Shown: in pieces, positions 9,735-19,492 of the stretch
How the letters are laid out: each line of letters starts with the position of its first letter
Numbering within the stretch: position 1 is the stretch's first letter
NCBI GenBank assembly: GCA_023159155.1
Contig: JAJNNX010000007.1
Span: forward strand, 496,001 to 560,000
Source: Ustulina deusta
Taxonomy: Eukaryota; Ascomycota; Sordariomycetes; Xylariales; Xylariaceae
Length of the DNA: 64,000 nucleotides
Direction: 5' to 3'
Position numbers and translations under genes: made by a program
The notes under the pieces: generated by a model
The model's input: only the letters and a program-made list of their open reading frames with translations
Databases searched by the model: none
What the model was told of the DNA's origin: nothing

Positions 9735-11555
9735 CTACCGCCTCCCGCCGCCCTTTCGCAAAACACCATCAAAGCGATCGGGGAAGAGGATGCCGTTGGC
9801 AAGGCGGAGCAACTCGACGTCCTTGTCGCGCTCCCGCTGGTCGGCGAAGCGGCTGGGTTCCCAGGGGGCGAGACCCATGCTGCGCAAGGCCTCGTCGCCG
9901 CCGGCGTCGGCGACGTCCTGGACGCCCGCGCGGCCGGCGTGGTCGCGCTCGCCCGAGGAGGCCGTCCTGCCCGCGGCGGAGAAGTCCGGGGCCGGCAGGC
10001 CGAGGAGGAAGGCGCGGCGCTGGCGCGAGAGGTAGAGCGCGTTGGTCTGCGTCAGCGGACAGGCCGGGATGTAGAGGAGCGTTGCCGTCGTCGTCGTGGA
10101 CGTGGAGGGGGGGTAGTAGCCGTATGGGGCTGTGGCGGGGGCGCGGGCGTGCGGGTAGGGGGAGGAGGGGGAGGGGGAGGAGAGCGAGGAGAGCGAGGAG
10201 TAGAAGGTCGAGGCCGAGGAGCGCGGACTCGAGGCTGAGCTCGGGCCCGGGATGGATGCGAATGGGACCGGGGACGGCGCGAACGGGTTGCGCGGGGAGG
10301 AGGCTAGGGTGAAGTTCGGGGACGGGTAGGGATTGGAGCTGGGGCTGGGGCTGGCTGGGGGGAAGTGCGCCGTGTCGACGGCGTGCACGGCGTCCGGATG
10401 CCACACCACGTAGTCGCCCGGCTCGAGGTCCGGCACCGATACCATGGTGCGGTGCAGCTGGAGATGCGGATGCAGCGCGCCGCTCAGCTCCTGCACGTAC
10501 CCTGGGACGGCGCCGTGCAGCACGCTCGTCTGCGAGACGTTGAGGTTCCAGTTGTTGGGGTGCAGGAAGTCCGTCTCCATCCTCCTCCTCCCCTCCGCGC
10601 CCATCCCCATCCCCATCCCCATGTCGTAGTCCATCTGCTTCGCGGCCGCCGGGTTCTTGTGCCGCGGCGTGAAGAACGGCCGGAGCAGCAGATACGCCGT
10701 GCTCAGCTGCAGCATCGGACAGACCGTCAGGGCGCCGCTGCCGCTGCCGCTGCCGCCCGCCGGGAGAGACGAGAGGCTGAGGATCCCCTGGAACATCCGG
10801 AACATGCTGCACGACCCGGAGCGGTTGTATAAGTCGGTGGTGATGTGCAGGCGCGGACTGCTATCCCAAGGGTCGTAGTCCTCCCAGCGGCCGGAGAAGA
10901 CCGGGCGATACGTCCCCGACGCCCCGTACCCGTCGGGCTCCCAGCGTTCCACGCTGCCGTTGTCGACGTGGGCGCCGCCGCCGCCGAGCGAAATGTCGCC
11001 TGGCGTCCGCACACGCAGCCGGTCCGCGTACACGACCGGGTACTCGGCGCTGACGAGGGCCCGCTCGTCGCTGGCGTGCCAGGTGCCCATCGCGAACCGC
11101 TGGGCGTCGAGCAGCCGCGAGTCGGCACGGGCCCGGACCTGGCTCGGACTCCAGTACAGGTCGAAGAGCTCGGGGTCGTGCACCGGGTATCCCCTCGTCT
11201 GCGGGTTGTCGGCGATATAGTCCAGCGTCTCCTCCTTCCAGGCCTGCGCCACGGTCAGCGGGACCACGCGTTTGATGACGGCCACGCCGCGTCTCCTGAG
11301 TGCTTTCCTGAACGCCGACGCCTTCCCGCTGTCGTGGATGTCGAAATAGTCGATGGTGGGGATCACGTCCGACCCCCTCGCTGCTATATCGTCTGCTTCC
11401 CTGCGGAGGGCGCGGAGCAGGCGGTAGAACGATTCCGCCACGTCCTTCTCTCGACAGGCAATCATGTTCCGCTTGAGCTTCGCGAAGCGGGAGGAGAGCG
11501 GGATGGGCTCCGAGGAGTCAAGCATCGACGTGATGTTGCTGTTACGTGCGGCCAT
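9735..11555 (-). CDS. DUF1479 (YbiU-like) putative Fe/2OG oxygenase-fold protein
   Basis: A single open frame of 606 residues matches the DUF1479 family found in fungi and bacteria. These proteins resemble 2-oxoglutarate/iron oxygenases, but the substrate is unknown. Visible landmarks are IPTIDYFDI near the start, a His-x-Asp (GAHVDNGS, about residue 196) and a distal His (WHPDAVHAVD, about residue 387) that could be the iron ligands, then LYIPACPLTQTNA and a C-terminal LAPWEPSRFADQRER block. A ~110-residue Ser/Pro/Tyr-rich insert (about 395-500) interrupts the domain between the distal His and the next strand. There is also a Gly-Met repeat (about 310-318). Codon use is extremely GC-rich. 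The insert could hide an unspliced intron, though the frame stays open throughout. Confidence 0.78.
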   Translation of the reverse strand: MAARNSNITSMLDSSEPIPLSSRFAKLKRNMIACREKDVAESFYRLLRALRREADDIAARGSDVIPTIDYFDIHDSGKASAFRKALRRRGVAVIKRVVPLTVAQAWKEETLDYIADNPQTRGYPVHDPELFDLYWSPSQVRARADSRLLDAQRFAMGTWHASDERALVSAEYPVVYADRLRVRTPGDISLGGGGAHVDNGSVERWEPDGYGASGTYRPVFSGRWEDYDPWDSSPRLHITTDLYNRSGSCSMFRMFQGILSLSSLPAGGSGSGSGALTVCPMLQLSTAYLLLRPFFTPRHKNPAAAKQMDYDMGMGMGMGAEGRRRMETDFLHPNNWNLNVSQTSVLHGAVPGYVQELSGALHPHLQLHRTMVSVPDLEPGDYVVWHPDAVHAVDTAHFPPASPSPSSNPYPSPNFTLASSPRNPFAPSPVPFASIPGPSSASSPRSSASTFYSSLSSLSSPSPSSPYPHARAPATAPYGYYPPSTSTTTTATLLYIPACPLTQTNALYLSRQRRAFLLGLPAPDFSAAGRTASSGERDHAGRAGVQDVADAGGDEALRSMGLAPWEPSRFADQRERDKDVELLRLANGILFPDRFDGVLRKGGGRR

Positions 11556-12873
11556 GTTGTTGTCGACTGCTCTGCGGAGAGGACGATGCTGGCCCCGGGG
11601 GACGGATCATGCGCGAGCATTACCTCACTTACAAATGGTGCCTCGATCTTGTTATAGCGGCGAGAATCACTCGATGACTAGGCAGGTGTGTGGGACAGCA
11701 GAATTCCGAGCTATTTCGCAATGGGGAGGGAAGAAGATCGCTTATGTCTTACTTAGCTCGTGTTTTGAAGCCGGTGAAGCTTGCCGTCCTCAGCGAGACT
11801 ATACACTACACTACCTACCTAATTCCCAAGGCAAGCGAGCGTATGAGAAATCAAAGCCGAGGAAGATGGAGATAACCCTGCATATTGACGAAGCGAGGGG
11901 GATTAGAGGGGCCCAGAGCCGGCTGCGTTACCTCTTTCGATATGCATGCTGTATGATATCCGTACCGACATGAATCCGTATATGTCAGCATCACCATCGT
12001 CGGGTGGATGTTCCGGCGCTCAAAAGTATGTTCTCCTGTCATACAGGTAATGGGTGCAAGTGGCGACCTCGACAGGAGAACCATTCAGTGTCCAAACCCC
12101 CAGGCCCATTTCTAGACATTATACTCACATCGTAAGTACAATGTAAGACATACAGGATACGGGCAGTCACAGGACGGCAAGATGCCATGATTTTGCAGTG
12201 ATTTCAATATCGGCGAATGATGGAGCCACCCGCTTCGTAGTAAACATGAAGAGAGACCGCAGCGCTTCCACGGGCCGACGAACCGCAGTCCAGCATATCG
12301 GAGAATTTCCCTACCAAGTACCAATGGGGATGATTCCCGGGCCCATGCGGCGAACTCGTTCACTTTACCGGTGAGTGTGCCTTGCAGGGCCGTTGAACCC
12401 TTAGTGGCATTGATGGAGGTAGAGTGCTGCGTCGGGTTACATTGCGCGTTTCCAGATTCAATTCCAGATTACGTCGTGCATGTCCTGTACCAGCGAACAT
12501 AAAAACCAGGTACGAATCGGAGATCCCTCTGGTTGGATTATCGGACAGTTCCTATCTTCGCTAGTGTAGGTGTCTTATAAGTGACATGTATTTTTTTTCT
12601 GTGTGGTACGTTGTCTGCATCTTTTTCAGCTTCTCCATCTCGAACGGTGCGGGTTACTATTCGCCTATACTGGACGCAATAGACCGAAAAGGGCCGTCTC
12701 TTATCAACCAAGACATGGAAAACGCTGCTCGGAGACTTCGGGATTTAGAGATTTATTGAACAAAGGCGCTTAGCATGTGATTGTGTTGAAATAGTTTTCG
12801 TCGTCATCGGTACATCATACTTGTATTGGCAGGAGGTATGGTGTTGACACTATATCGATATCATATAGAATTA
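11556..12873. other. Intergenic region, promoter of DUF1479 gene
   Basis: No supported gene is seen in 1.3 kb between the DUF1479 start and the end of the glycosidase gene. Short open frames on both strands lack protein-like composition. The left part is the presumed promoter of the minus-strand DUF1479 gene. Confidence 0.5.
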
Positions 12874-14257
12874 CTACTGCCAGACTTGTGCGAAATGCGC
12901 AGCAGCATCTCCGGCCAGCTGAAGGTACGCGTCCGGGGCCATGTCATCATCGATTCCTAAGAATCTCTGATTGGTGGGCAAGTCACGAGTCCTTAACACG
13001 GGAAAGATCGATGTGCCTTCGTTCATCTCGTCAAACATAGCGCCAAAGATAAAAGTCGGCTTCAACGACACAGCACCGTCCAACTGCATCTGATAGAACG
13101 TACCGTTCCATCTCGGGAAACGGTCAAACTGTTCACTCGGATTCGCGTTGCTGCTTGACCCGCCAGGCCACACAACGATGCTGCTGTCGATACCGAGGTC
13201 TCGAAGCGCCCCGGCGTCCTCGACAGCTTGCCGCCCATTTAAGAAGCCCTGGTAGTTGGTGATGTCGTAGGAGCCGACTGTCCATGGTTGAATCATATCG
13301 GCGAGGCGATATACTGGTCCAAAGCGACCTGGCTGGTTCTCGACGAATTCGGCATGCCACGCTTGCTGTACACCGAGGATTACATACCAACCAGCGTTCT
13401 TAAGAGCCGTAATAATGGCAATGCCATCATCAGCCGTCACCTCGTTTACGATCCCAAACCCCCAGATCTCGATGACAGGTTTACCTTCGTGATGCATATA
13501 GGCGGGTGACGAAGTGATGTCACTCAATGCTGCGAGATCAGCGAGAAATGTAGCGGTGACGTTCGTGGACGCTGTGGCTGCACCATTCAGGTCGTATTCT
13601 ATCACGAAACCACGGCCGTATTTTTCCGCGGCAGCCTTGGCTGAGTTTAGGATCTGATCATTATCGTCAGCAAGTGTTGCTCGTAGCGAATCAAACCCAC
13701 TCACGTTGATCCAGCCCCCATTAGCCTCATTGATGTAGCCATAGAAGCGCTGTAAGAACGCGCCACTGATTCCGTGTTCCGCCATCATCTTGAAATGTAG
13801 GTCTACAACGCCGTCACAGTCATTGCTGTAGAACTGGGCGAATGAACCATCCGGGCGGGTGAAGGGAGTATCAAAGAGACATTCGGCTGGGTACCCGGAC
13901 ACGTCCGGAATCATATCGACGCCGACTACAAGGGCCATTAGCATAGCTCATATGAATATTGGGATATATGTTTACTAACCATGCCCAACCTCGGGTGACG
14001 GTGTATTCCTAGGTACAGCGTAAGCTAAAGCCAAGCTTTTGCAAATCATTGGTGTGTACGTACGTGGTCCAATGCGAGTTGCCATTATCTTCAAATGGTT
14101 TTCTAAACCATGCTTGATATCCAACAAAGAATTTCCCGTTCAATGTAGATCGATCGATTGTAGAATCTTGTCGTATAACTGGCTGGTCTGGTAGCGGATT
14201 ACATAAAGACTGGCTGGCCAGACTCAATGCGGCTGCGATCTGCAATGTGCGGATCAT
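12874..14257 (-). CDS. Secreted glycoside hydrolase, GH99/GH71-like fold (xylosidase/arabinosidase-like)
   Basis: Three exons read on the minus strand (14257-14064, 14008-13980, 13925-12874) encode 424 residues. Residues 1 to ~19 form a signal peptide (MIRTLQIAAALSLASQSLC). The mature protein opens with GKFFVGYQAWF, then HWTTNTPSPEVGHVGVDMIPDVSGYP, typical of fungal enzymes annotated as xylosidase/arabinosidase with a GH99-like barrel. Later landmarks are GISGAFLQRF, FVIEYDLNGA, KPVIEIWGFG and FIFGAMFDEMNEGTSIFP, whose acidic residues are likely catalytic-site candidates. The middle exon is only 29 nt and is supported because it restores the conserved TPSPEVGH segment. The role is probably hydrolysis of plant or microbial cell-wall glycans outside the cell; the substrate is not known. 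Confidence 0.85.
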
Positions 14258-14711
14258 GTTTGCTATATCTTTCGTGTTGAGCTGTCTATTTTCTTATGGT
14301 GACAGTCCATATTGGACAAATACAATCCCTTTTATACTCGGGCTCAGCGTAAAAGTGCTTTCGTCGGGTCAGCGGGATATGATTATATGAACAGAAATGC
14401 TGGCGCCAGCTCAGCTATTGTAAGCGGGCTGAGTAAGCTCAGGAGACCTATTAGGAAGTAAATTGAGCGTTGATTCTTGGACGCTCTAGGGATGAGCCAT
14501 GCCACCCAGACGCCCCCAAATCAAACAAAAGAGAAATAACACGCGATCTTGAAACAGTACTTAGATTAGCCCCCCGGAGGGAAGGCGGGAATAGGCTGGG
14601 TGAGTCGATTTTCAGACACCCCGTGGCCACCTTCTCCACATCTACAGGAAAAAATATTTCTAATTCCTCGAATCTCGGTTGGCTTGAACTAATCAAAAAT
14701 CGACAAAGACT
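14258..14711. promoter_or_regulatory. Promoter region of the glycosidase gene
   Basis: The 454 bases upstream of the minus-strand glycosidase contain no gene. A CAAT/TATA-like AT-rich patch lies directly before the start (14260-14335). The remainder is the 3' flank of the HhH protein gene. Confidence 0.4.
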
Positions 14712-15627
14712 CTAGGAGGCCTTCTGTCGTCGTGAGCGGCGGAGTGGCCGATCGTTCGTGTCTATAACTGAGCTATTTTTCCTCTTCGCTGGCGCTTTAT
14801 ATATATCTTCCTCGGTAGCCTTGTTCTTTTTTGCTGGCGGTTTGCTTTGCGGCTGGCTTGTGGAAGGAGTAGACTGCTCGGCGCCGATTTTCATAACAAC
14901 ATAGGCCACCCTTTCGATCTCTGTTGCTCCTACTTGAAGCCGCTTGGCGATCTTGTCTGCAGCGATATTTAACTGCCGATATTCTTTCGCGTTATACTTG
15001 ATCGGTAACTTTTGTCCACCGCAACATAGCCACCAAAAGGCTTCGTCTGAGAAGAATATGACTCGTTCGGGGTCGTGTATAGAAAGTAGAAGCGAAGCTG
15101 TTGCAGGGCCGATCCCTTTTAGCTTTGCAATGGCGTCCATTGCTTTGGCGATATTGTCGTCGAGCCAGTACTGTGCCATCGCCTCCTGGATGGTCTTCCT
15201 AACTACTTCTCCATCATTTGATGAGACTAGCTTCATCAAGGTTGGTCGAAACTTTCCATGACGTCTAGAGTAATGTTAGGTAATCTAGCATGCTTGAACA
15301 GCACTATCACCTCCGAAGGCAACACTCACAGCTTCCAATCCACCAATGTCTTAACATCATCATGGCCCATTTGTCGCTTTGGCTGTTTAGAATGAAACGC
15401 CTCAACGGCTACTTTGTACCGATACTCATCAAGTTCAAGGAGAGATGACTGGCCACTCTTAAGGGCTATACGTGTGGCTGATCAGCGAGGGACTTTAAAT
15501 GTGTTGCTCATCCCGCCCACTCACGTTTCTCCGAGGAAATAGATTTGATGAGCGAATTATATCGGCTCAGGAGCTCGTTAAAGCGGCTAATGGAGATGTT
15601 TTCCGGGAGAACATCGGTATCTGCCAT
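14712..15627 (-). CDS. Uncharacterised HhH-motif protein
   Basis: Three minus-strand exons (15627-15525, 15477-15330, 15264-14712) give 267 residues. A helix-hairpin-helix signature lies in the middle (KLKGIGPATASLLLSIHDPE), followed by VIFFSDEAFWWLC. The C-terminal third is Lys/Arg/Ser/Pro-rich and probably disordered and nuclear. The HhH resembles DNA-glycosylase-type hairpins, but no catalytic Lys/Asp pair or Fe-S cysteines can be pointed to, so enzymatic activity is not claimed. The first intron has two in-frame acceptors 12 nt apart (exon 2 from 15477 or from 15465). The second fits the CTGAT branch site better and would shorten the protein by four residues. Confidence 0.72.
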
Positions 15628-16286
15628 GTTGGTATATATCTGAGGATCAAGAGGTGGTCTGGATCATCTGGCCCATCGATGAACTTGCTTAACTTGGTCA
15701 ATCGTCAATAATGATTACATCCGTTAGATGGACTGGCTCAGCTAAGATTTCCCTATGCATAAAATACTGCAAGGGCGAATCAAGGGAAGAGGGACAAGAG
15801 CTGCCATGGATGGAAGTGATGATTGGTTAGTCTTGTTCTTGGGGCGAAGAAGTGGACCTGCAGTAGCTTGAAAAGGTAGGTACCTACATATACTCAGCCC
15901 CTTGGCTGGAATTCAAGCCTCAGAAGCCCTCCAACATAGGTACCTTCTAGGTAGCACCTAACTTCTTGGTCTTATGCAACTGCCTCCTACATACTTTAAG
16001 TAGGTAGTACTGTCTGGGCTAAGAGTGCAGTGCAGGGGCTGTTGAGTCGCCGATTGGCCCCTCAAACTTTTTGCCGTGCCATGACAGATCTATTTTTATT
16101 TATTTATTTCTCGCCCAAATTCCTTCAGACTTCCTCAGCCTTCTTTCTCCATTCTTTTTCTTTCTTTGCAGACAGATCCTCACCACCTGCCCCTCACAGT
16201 TATCACAAGCCAAACCAACCGCTGGATTCATTTCCTGAGACCATTTCTCGTCGTCTTCAACTCCCAACACCTGTGCATCAGCCAAA
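15628..16286. promoter_or_regulatory. Divergent promoter, HhH gene / zf-met2 gene
   Basis: The 659 bases between divergent starts hold no gene. TAGGTACCTA-type words are at 15870-15890 and 15938-15958. The right-hand 150 bases are strongly pyrimidine-rich (TTTCTTTCTTTGC) and end in a C/A-rich leader before the ATG, a common fungal core-promoter pattern. Confidence 0.45.
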
Positions 16287-16755
16287 ATGGGCAACGTACG
16301 TGTACTGCCCGCATCTGGAGCAATGGAACCGTCGCCAACATCGGAGCGCTAACACCCATTCCTCTGACTAGGGAGCCAAGGCTCAGCAAAAGCGCGAGCG
16401 CAATGCCAAGGACAGCAAGGTCGCAAAGTCGCAGCTGAAGACTGTAAAGAACCCGATCTCTGCCCTCTTCGTGGGATCCCGGACACTGATGTTGAAACAT
16501 GCAGAACGCCAAGGCGATGGATATTCAGTGCAGCGTTTGCAAGTCGACTTTCCTGAAGACCACGCGTGCTCCTCAGTACGTCCCCATGTGCCCTTTCCGA
16601 CCTGGGACCTCCCTAGTCCATGGCCGACGCTTTCAGTCGCGAATATTGTCTTCTCATATGATCCTCTGCTCACTGACGTCAGGCTTACCGAGCACGCCTC
16701 GAATAAGCACAGCAAGACGCTGGTCGAATGCTTTCCGGGCTACGAAGTCGCTTAG
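16287..16755 (+). CDS. Small zf-met2/4F5-type zinc-binding protein
   Basis: Four tiny exons (16287-16295, 16372-16443, 16505-16575, 16683-16755) encode 74 residues. The N terminus MGNGAKAQQKRERNAKD is the basic 4F5/SERF-like segment. The C-terminal half carries a C2H2-type zinc site (CSVCKSTF, then EHASNKHSK), as in the At2g23090-like family conserved from yeasts to plants. All three introns have standard GT-AG borders and the joins are supported by the continuous conserved frame. The cellular role is not established; the basic head suggests nucleic-acid or ribosome association. It is too fragmented to appear as a single open frame. Confidence 0.88.
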
Positions 16756-16955
16756 GCTGCGTTACACGAGTGAAAGATGAATATGTATAAGGCACTAGCG
16801 ATAGCGCATTTACAGGTGTTTAGCGCAAGACCATTTGAGGCGTATGGGCGGGTTGCTACTATTTGACGGATCTACGAATACATGACAGACAACGTACCGG
16901 TTTTTTGGACTGATAGACTTGTGTTTTGTGTTGTTTCGAGTTACTGCGTGCGTCC

Positions 16956-18273
16956 TCAATGTGCTTTGACAGCCTGTCTGTTTAGATCGACGGCCTCATT
17001 CTGAACGCTGACCTTCTCCGCTTTCTGGGCCTTTTCTTGCGCCTCTCTCGCCTGCTGCTCGCGAATGCTCCGTAGAATGTCGGGATACCACCTCTCGCCA
17101 ACGTCTGGATGGGATTTGACGCGATTCCTTAGCGTTGCCTCGCCTAACGTTTTCGCAATGCCGCCACTGCGGAATGTGAACTCGACATCATCCAATCGGC
17201 CACCATTCGCCTCTAAAACCTTGCGTCTCTGATCCTTGAGAGCGTCCGGGACCTCGCCCACGCCAATCGACTCGAGCTCCTCGAACGTCGAACTTCCCCT
17301 AACGCCCTGAAAGAAAGGGATAGAATAGCGCGCTCCTGCGCCTGCCTTGGGGGACAATACCCGGTGGGTCGTCGAACAGCATACCCCTTGCGTTAAAGCC
17401 TCGAGGCCCTGGCCTATAGCGACGACGAGTGTGCCATCGATCGGCGGGCAGTCGATCCACTCCCCCTTCATATTCTGGACCTGCAATCCCTTGTGATCGC
17501 TAGCTTGCAATAGGTAACTGGTAAGCATGCTATCTTTATGCGGACCGACACCCTGGCCCTGCACGTCGCTGCCGAGTTTTAACTCCGAGACGTCGGGATA
17601 CTTAACGATCTTGAGCTTGTGCTGCTGCTGCTCGTCAAAATACCGGTTGAACGCGTCTGGTGGCAGCTCGATTGCTTCTGCGATGAGAGATGTGAATTGA
17701 ATCGAGATGGTCCCCATCCTCGATATGTAGTCCGTATAGACTCTCCGGAAGTTAGGGAGTACCGAAGCAGATGGCCATTGGTTCGGTGCAAGAAGGTTAT
17801 CCCAGATAGGTGCATCTAGCCCCGGAACTAGATGCTCAGTAGACAGGTCTATCTGCTCCCGGTGATCGATGGCGCCGGCTGTGATCTCGGCCGATAACTG
17901 TGAATAACCTAAGAACGATGGCGCGTTCTTCATCTCTATTTTTAATCTAGGGACCCCGTGTGTTAGTCCAAGTTACCTCTAGAACCTGGGGCCGTAATAT
18001 CTACTCTACAAAAGGTGATGAATAGAAGTTCAGGAGGTATATTGTTAGGCGATGCATCAAGTAGGCGACGTACTTCTCTTCTCGTGGGATCTCGAAGAAC
18101 GCCCGTCCTTCACTGACAACCTCGCGCCACAGATCGTCGGGGATCCCGACGTTCTTAAGGTACAGGAACCCGACTTCCATCAACGCATGTCGCAGGTCCG
18201 CCAGAAACTGCGGCTTCGTGGCCGGATCGCGCGATAGCGCCAGGTCGAGGATCGGGACTGACGTGAAGGACAT
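16956..18273 (-). CDS. 2-oxoglutarate/Fe(II) dioxygenase, isopenicillin N synthase-like
   Basis: Two minus-strand exons (18273-18074 and 17946-16956) encode 396 residues. The N-terminal DIOX_N part (VPILDLAL, EVGFLYLKNVGIP) precedes a double-stranded beta-helix domain with the iron triad His203-x-Asp205 (GPHKDS) and distal His about 261 (TTHRVLSP), and the 2OG-binding RYSIPFF motif about ten residues later. The splice joins FEIPREEK to LKIEMKNAPSFLGY, typical of the family, using the acceptor TCCCTAG. A charged C-terminal helix (Gln/Ala/Lys) follows. The substrate is unknown. Such enzymes occur both alone and in secondary-metabolite clusters, and no cluster is evident here. Confidence 0.9.
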
Positions 18274-19492
18274 GGCTGATCCGCTTTTGACAGATTGATT
18301 ACCTACCTACCTATATGCTAACCTAGATAGATATGCGGGGGGGGGGGGGGGGGGGAATGTGAAGTCCTAGGTAATAGGGACTCAGTTGACATGTGAGAGC
18401 AGGAAAGAAGAGAAAAAAAAAATCAATACCCAGAAAAGAGACCCGTTATTGTTGTAAAAACAAGAGACGTAGACTCGGTAGACGAAACATATATCTAGTG
18501 TAAGAGTGTCGTTCTCTCACCTGTATCGCACGGAAAATCGGGTGAGGTGAGGTAGAGCGTCGATGTCGCAATTCCGCAATTCCGCTCCTCGGCCACTACA
18601 TTACCTCTTACCCCACTCGGCTTCCTTGTTCTCACACCACCACGAAGCGATGGATGTTCTTGGCTCCCGGGCCGCACCGTTGTCGAAGCCTATTGGAAAG
18701 ACTTGTACGAGCCGTCCAAGTGCATGAATGAATAAGCACACCTGTTTTGCCGCTTGCTTCATCTTTCTCACTCCACGAAGAATGCGTAGAAGGAATTTGA
18801 TCTAAGCGAACGATGTCCTCGATGTCATTCTTTTCGAATAGCTGACATATCTTTTTAGTATAAATGTGAAAAAAAGGTATGTCTTAAATATCTAAATGGT
18901 TGTCAACTCCGACGACGGAAGGTAGCTATTGTGATACTTAAGAGTATACTACAATTTATCATTTCAGGATGAAAAGACCCTTTGGCCATTTCGCGGGGTA
19001 TCACTCGCCCAGATGAGGTGCCCATCCAAAAAAGAAAACCTTCTCAAATTCGTGAACCAGAATCTCGTTTCCGGTGCGTCCCTCTCCATTGATGGCCTCA
19101 CTGAAGCTGCAACTTCTATAACGAGTTTTATGACGAGTCGGCACGGGTCTTGATGAGCCTAACTTCACCTCGTCGTGCTAGTCGAGTGTGAGTCAAGGTC
19201 TCTACATAGGGACAATGCGAAATTCTGAAGGCAGTCAGATCATCGAAGGCTGGCTTCTGTAACGGCGGCCACGGGTTCGAGTCGCATCTAGCTTAGCAAG
19301 CCTCAGCCTAGACCTGAGATTTGCGATCTTTGTCACAAACGGACACTCGAATGTGTTTGGAGTCAGATGTTCTATGCGAAGCTGTCTAGAAGAGACTTTA
19401 TCGCGAAGGAGCGTATCCTATAACGTGCCACACATACATCCATATCGTGCTGTAATAGGTCTTAATAGGTGCTGCTTTCGTTGTGAACACCG
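18274..19492. other. Intergenic region with 19-base G run
   Basis: No gene is seen in 1.2 kb between the dioxygenase start and the Nan1 stop. A 19-base G run (18337-18355) sits 64-82 bases upstream of the dioxygenase ATG, next to ACCTACCTACCTA words. A weak B-box-like GGTTCGAGTC near 19273 does not form a convincing tRNA. Confidence 0.5.
18337..18355. repeat. G homopolymer (19 G)
   Basis: An uninterrupted run of 19 G lies in the upstream region of the minus-strand dioxygenase gene (poly-C on the sense strand), followed shortly by an A run. Confidence 0.85.

Noticed and set aside
9720..11657. Several long plus-strand frames opposite the DUF1479 gene
   Set aside because: High GC removes stop codons in the complementary frames; the minus-strand frame alone matches a protein family.
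19225..19300. tRNA-like B-box (GGTTCGAGTC)
   Set aside because: The T-stem has two mismatches and no matching A box, anticodon arm or acceptor stem could be found at the right distance.
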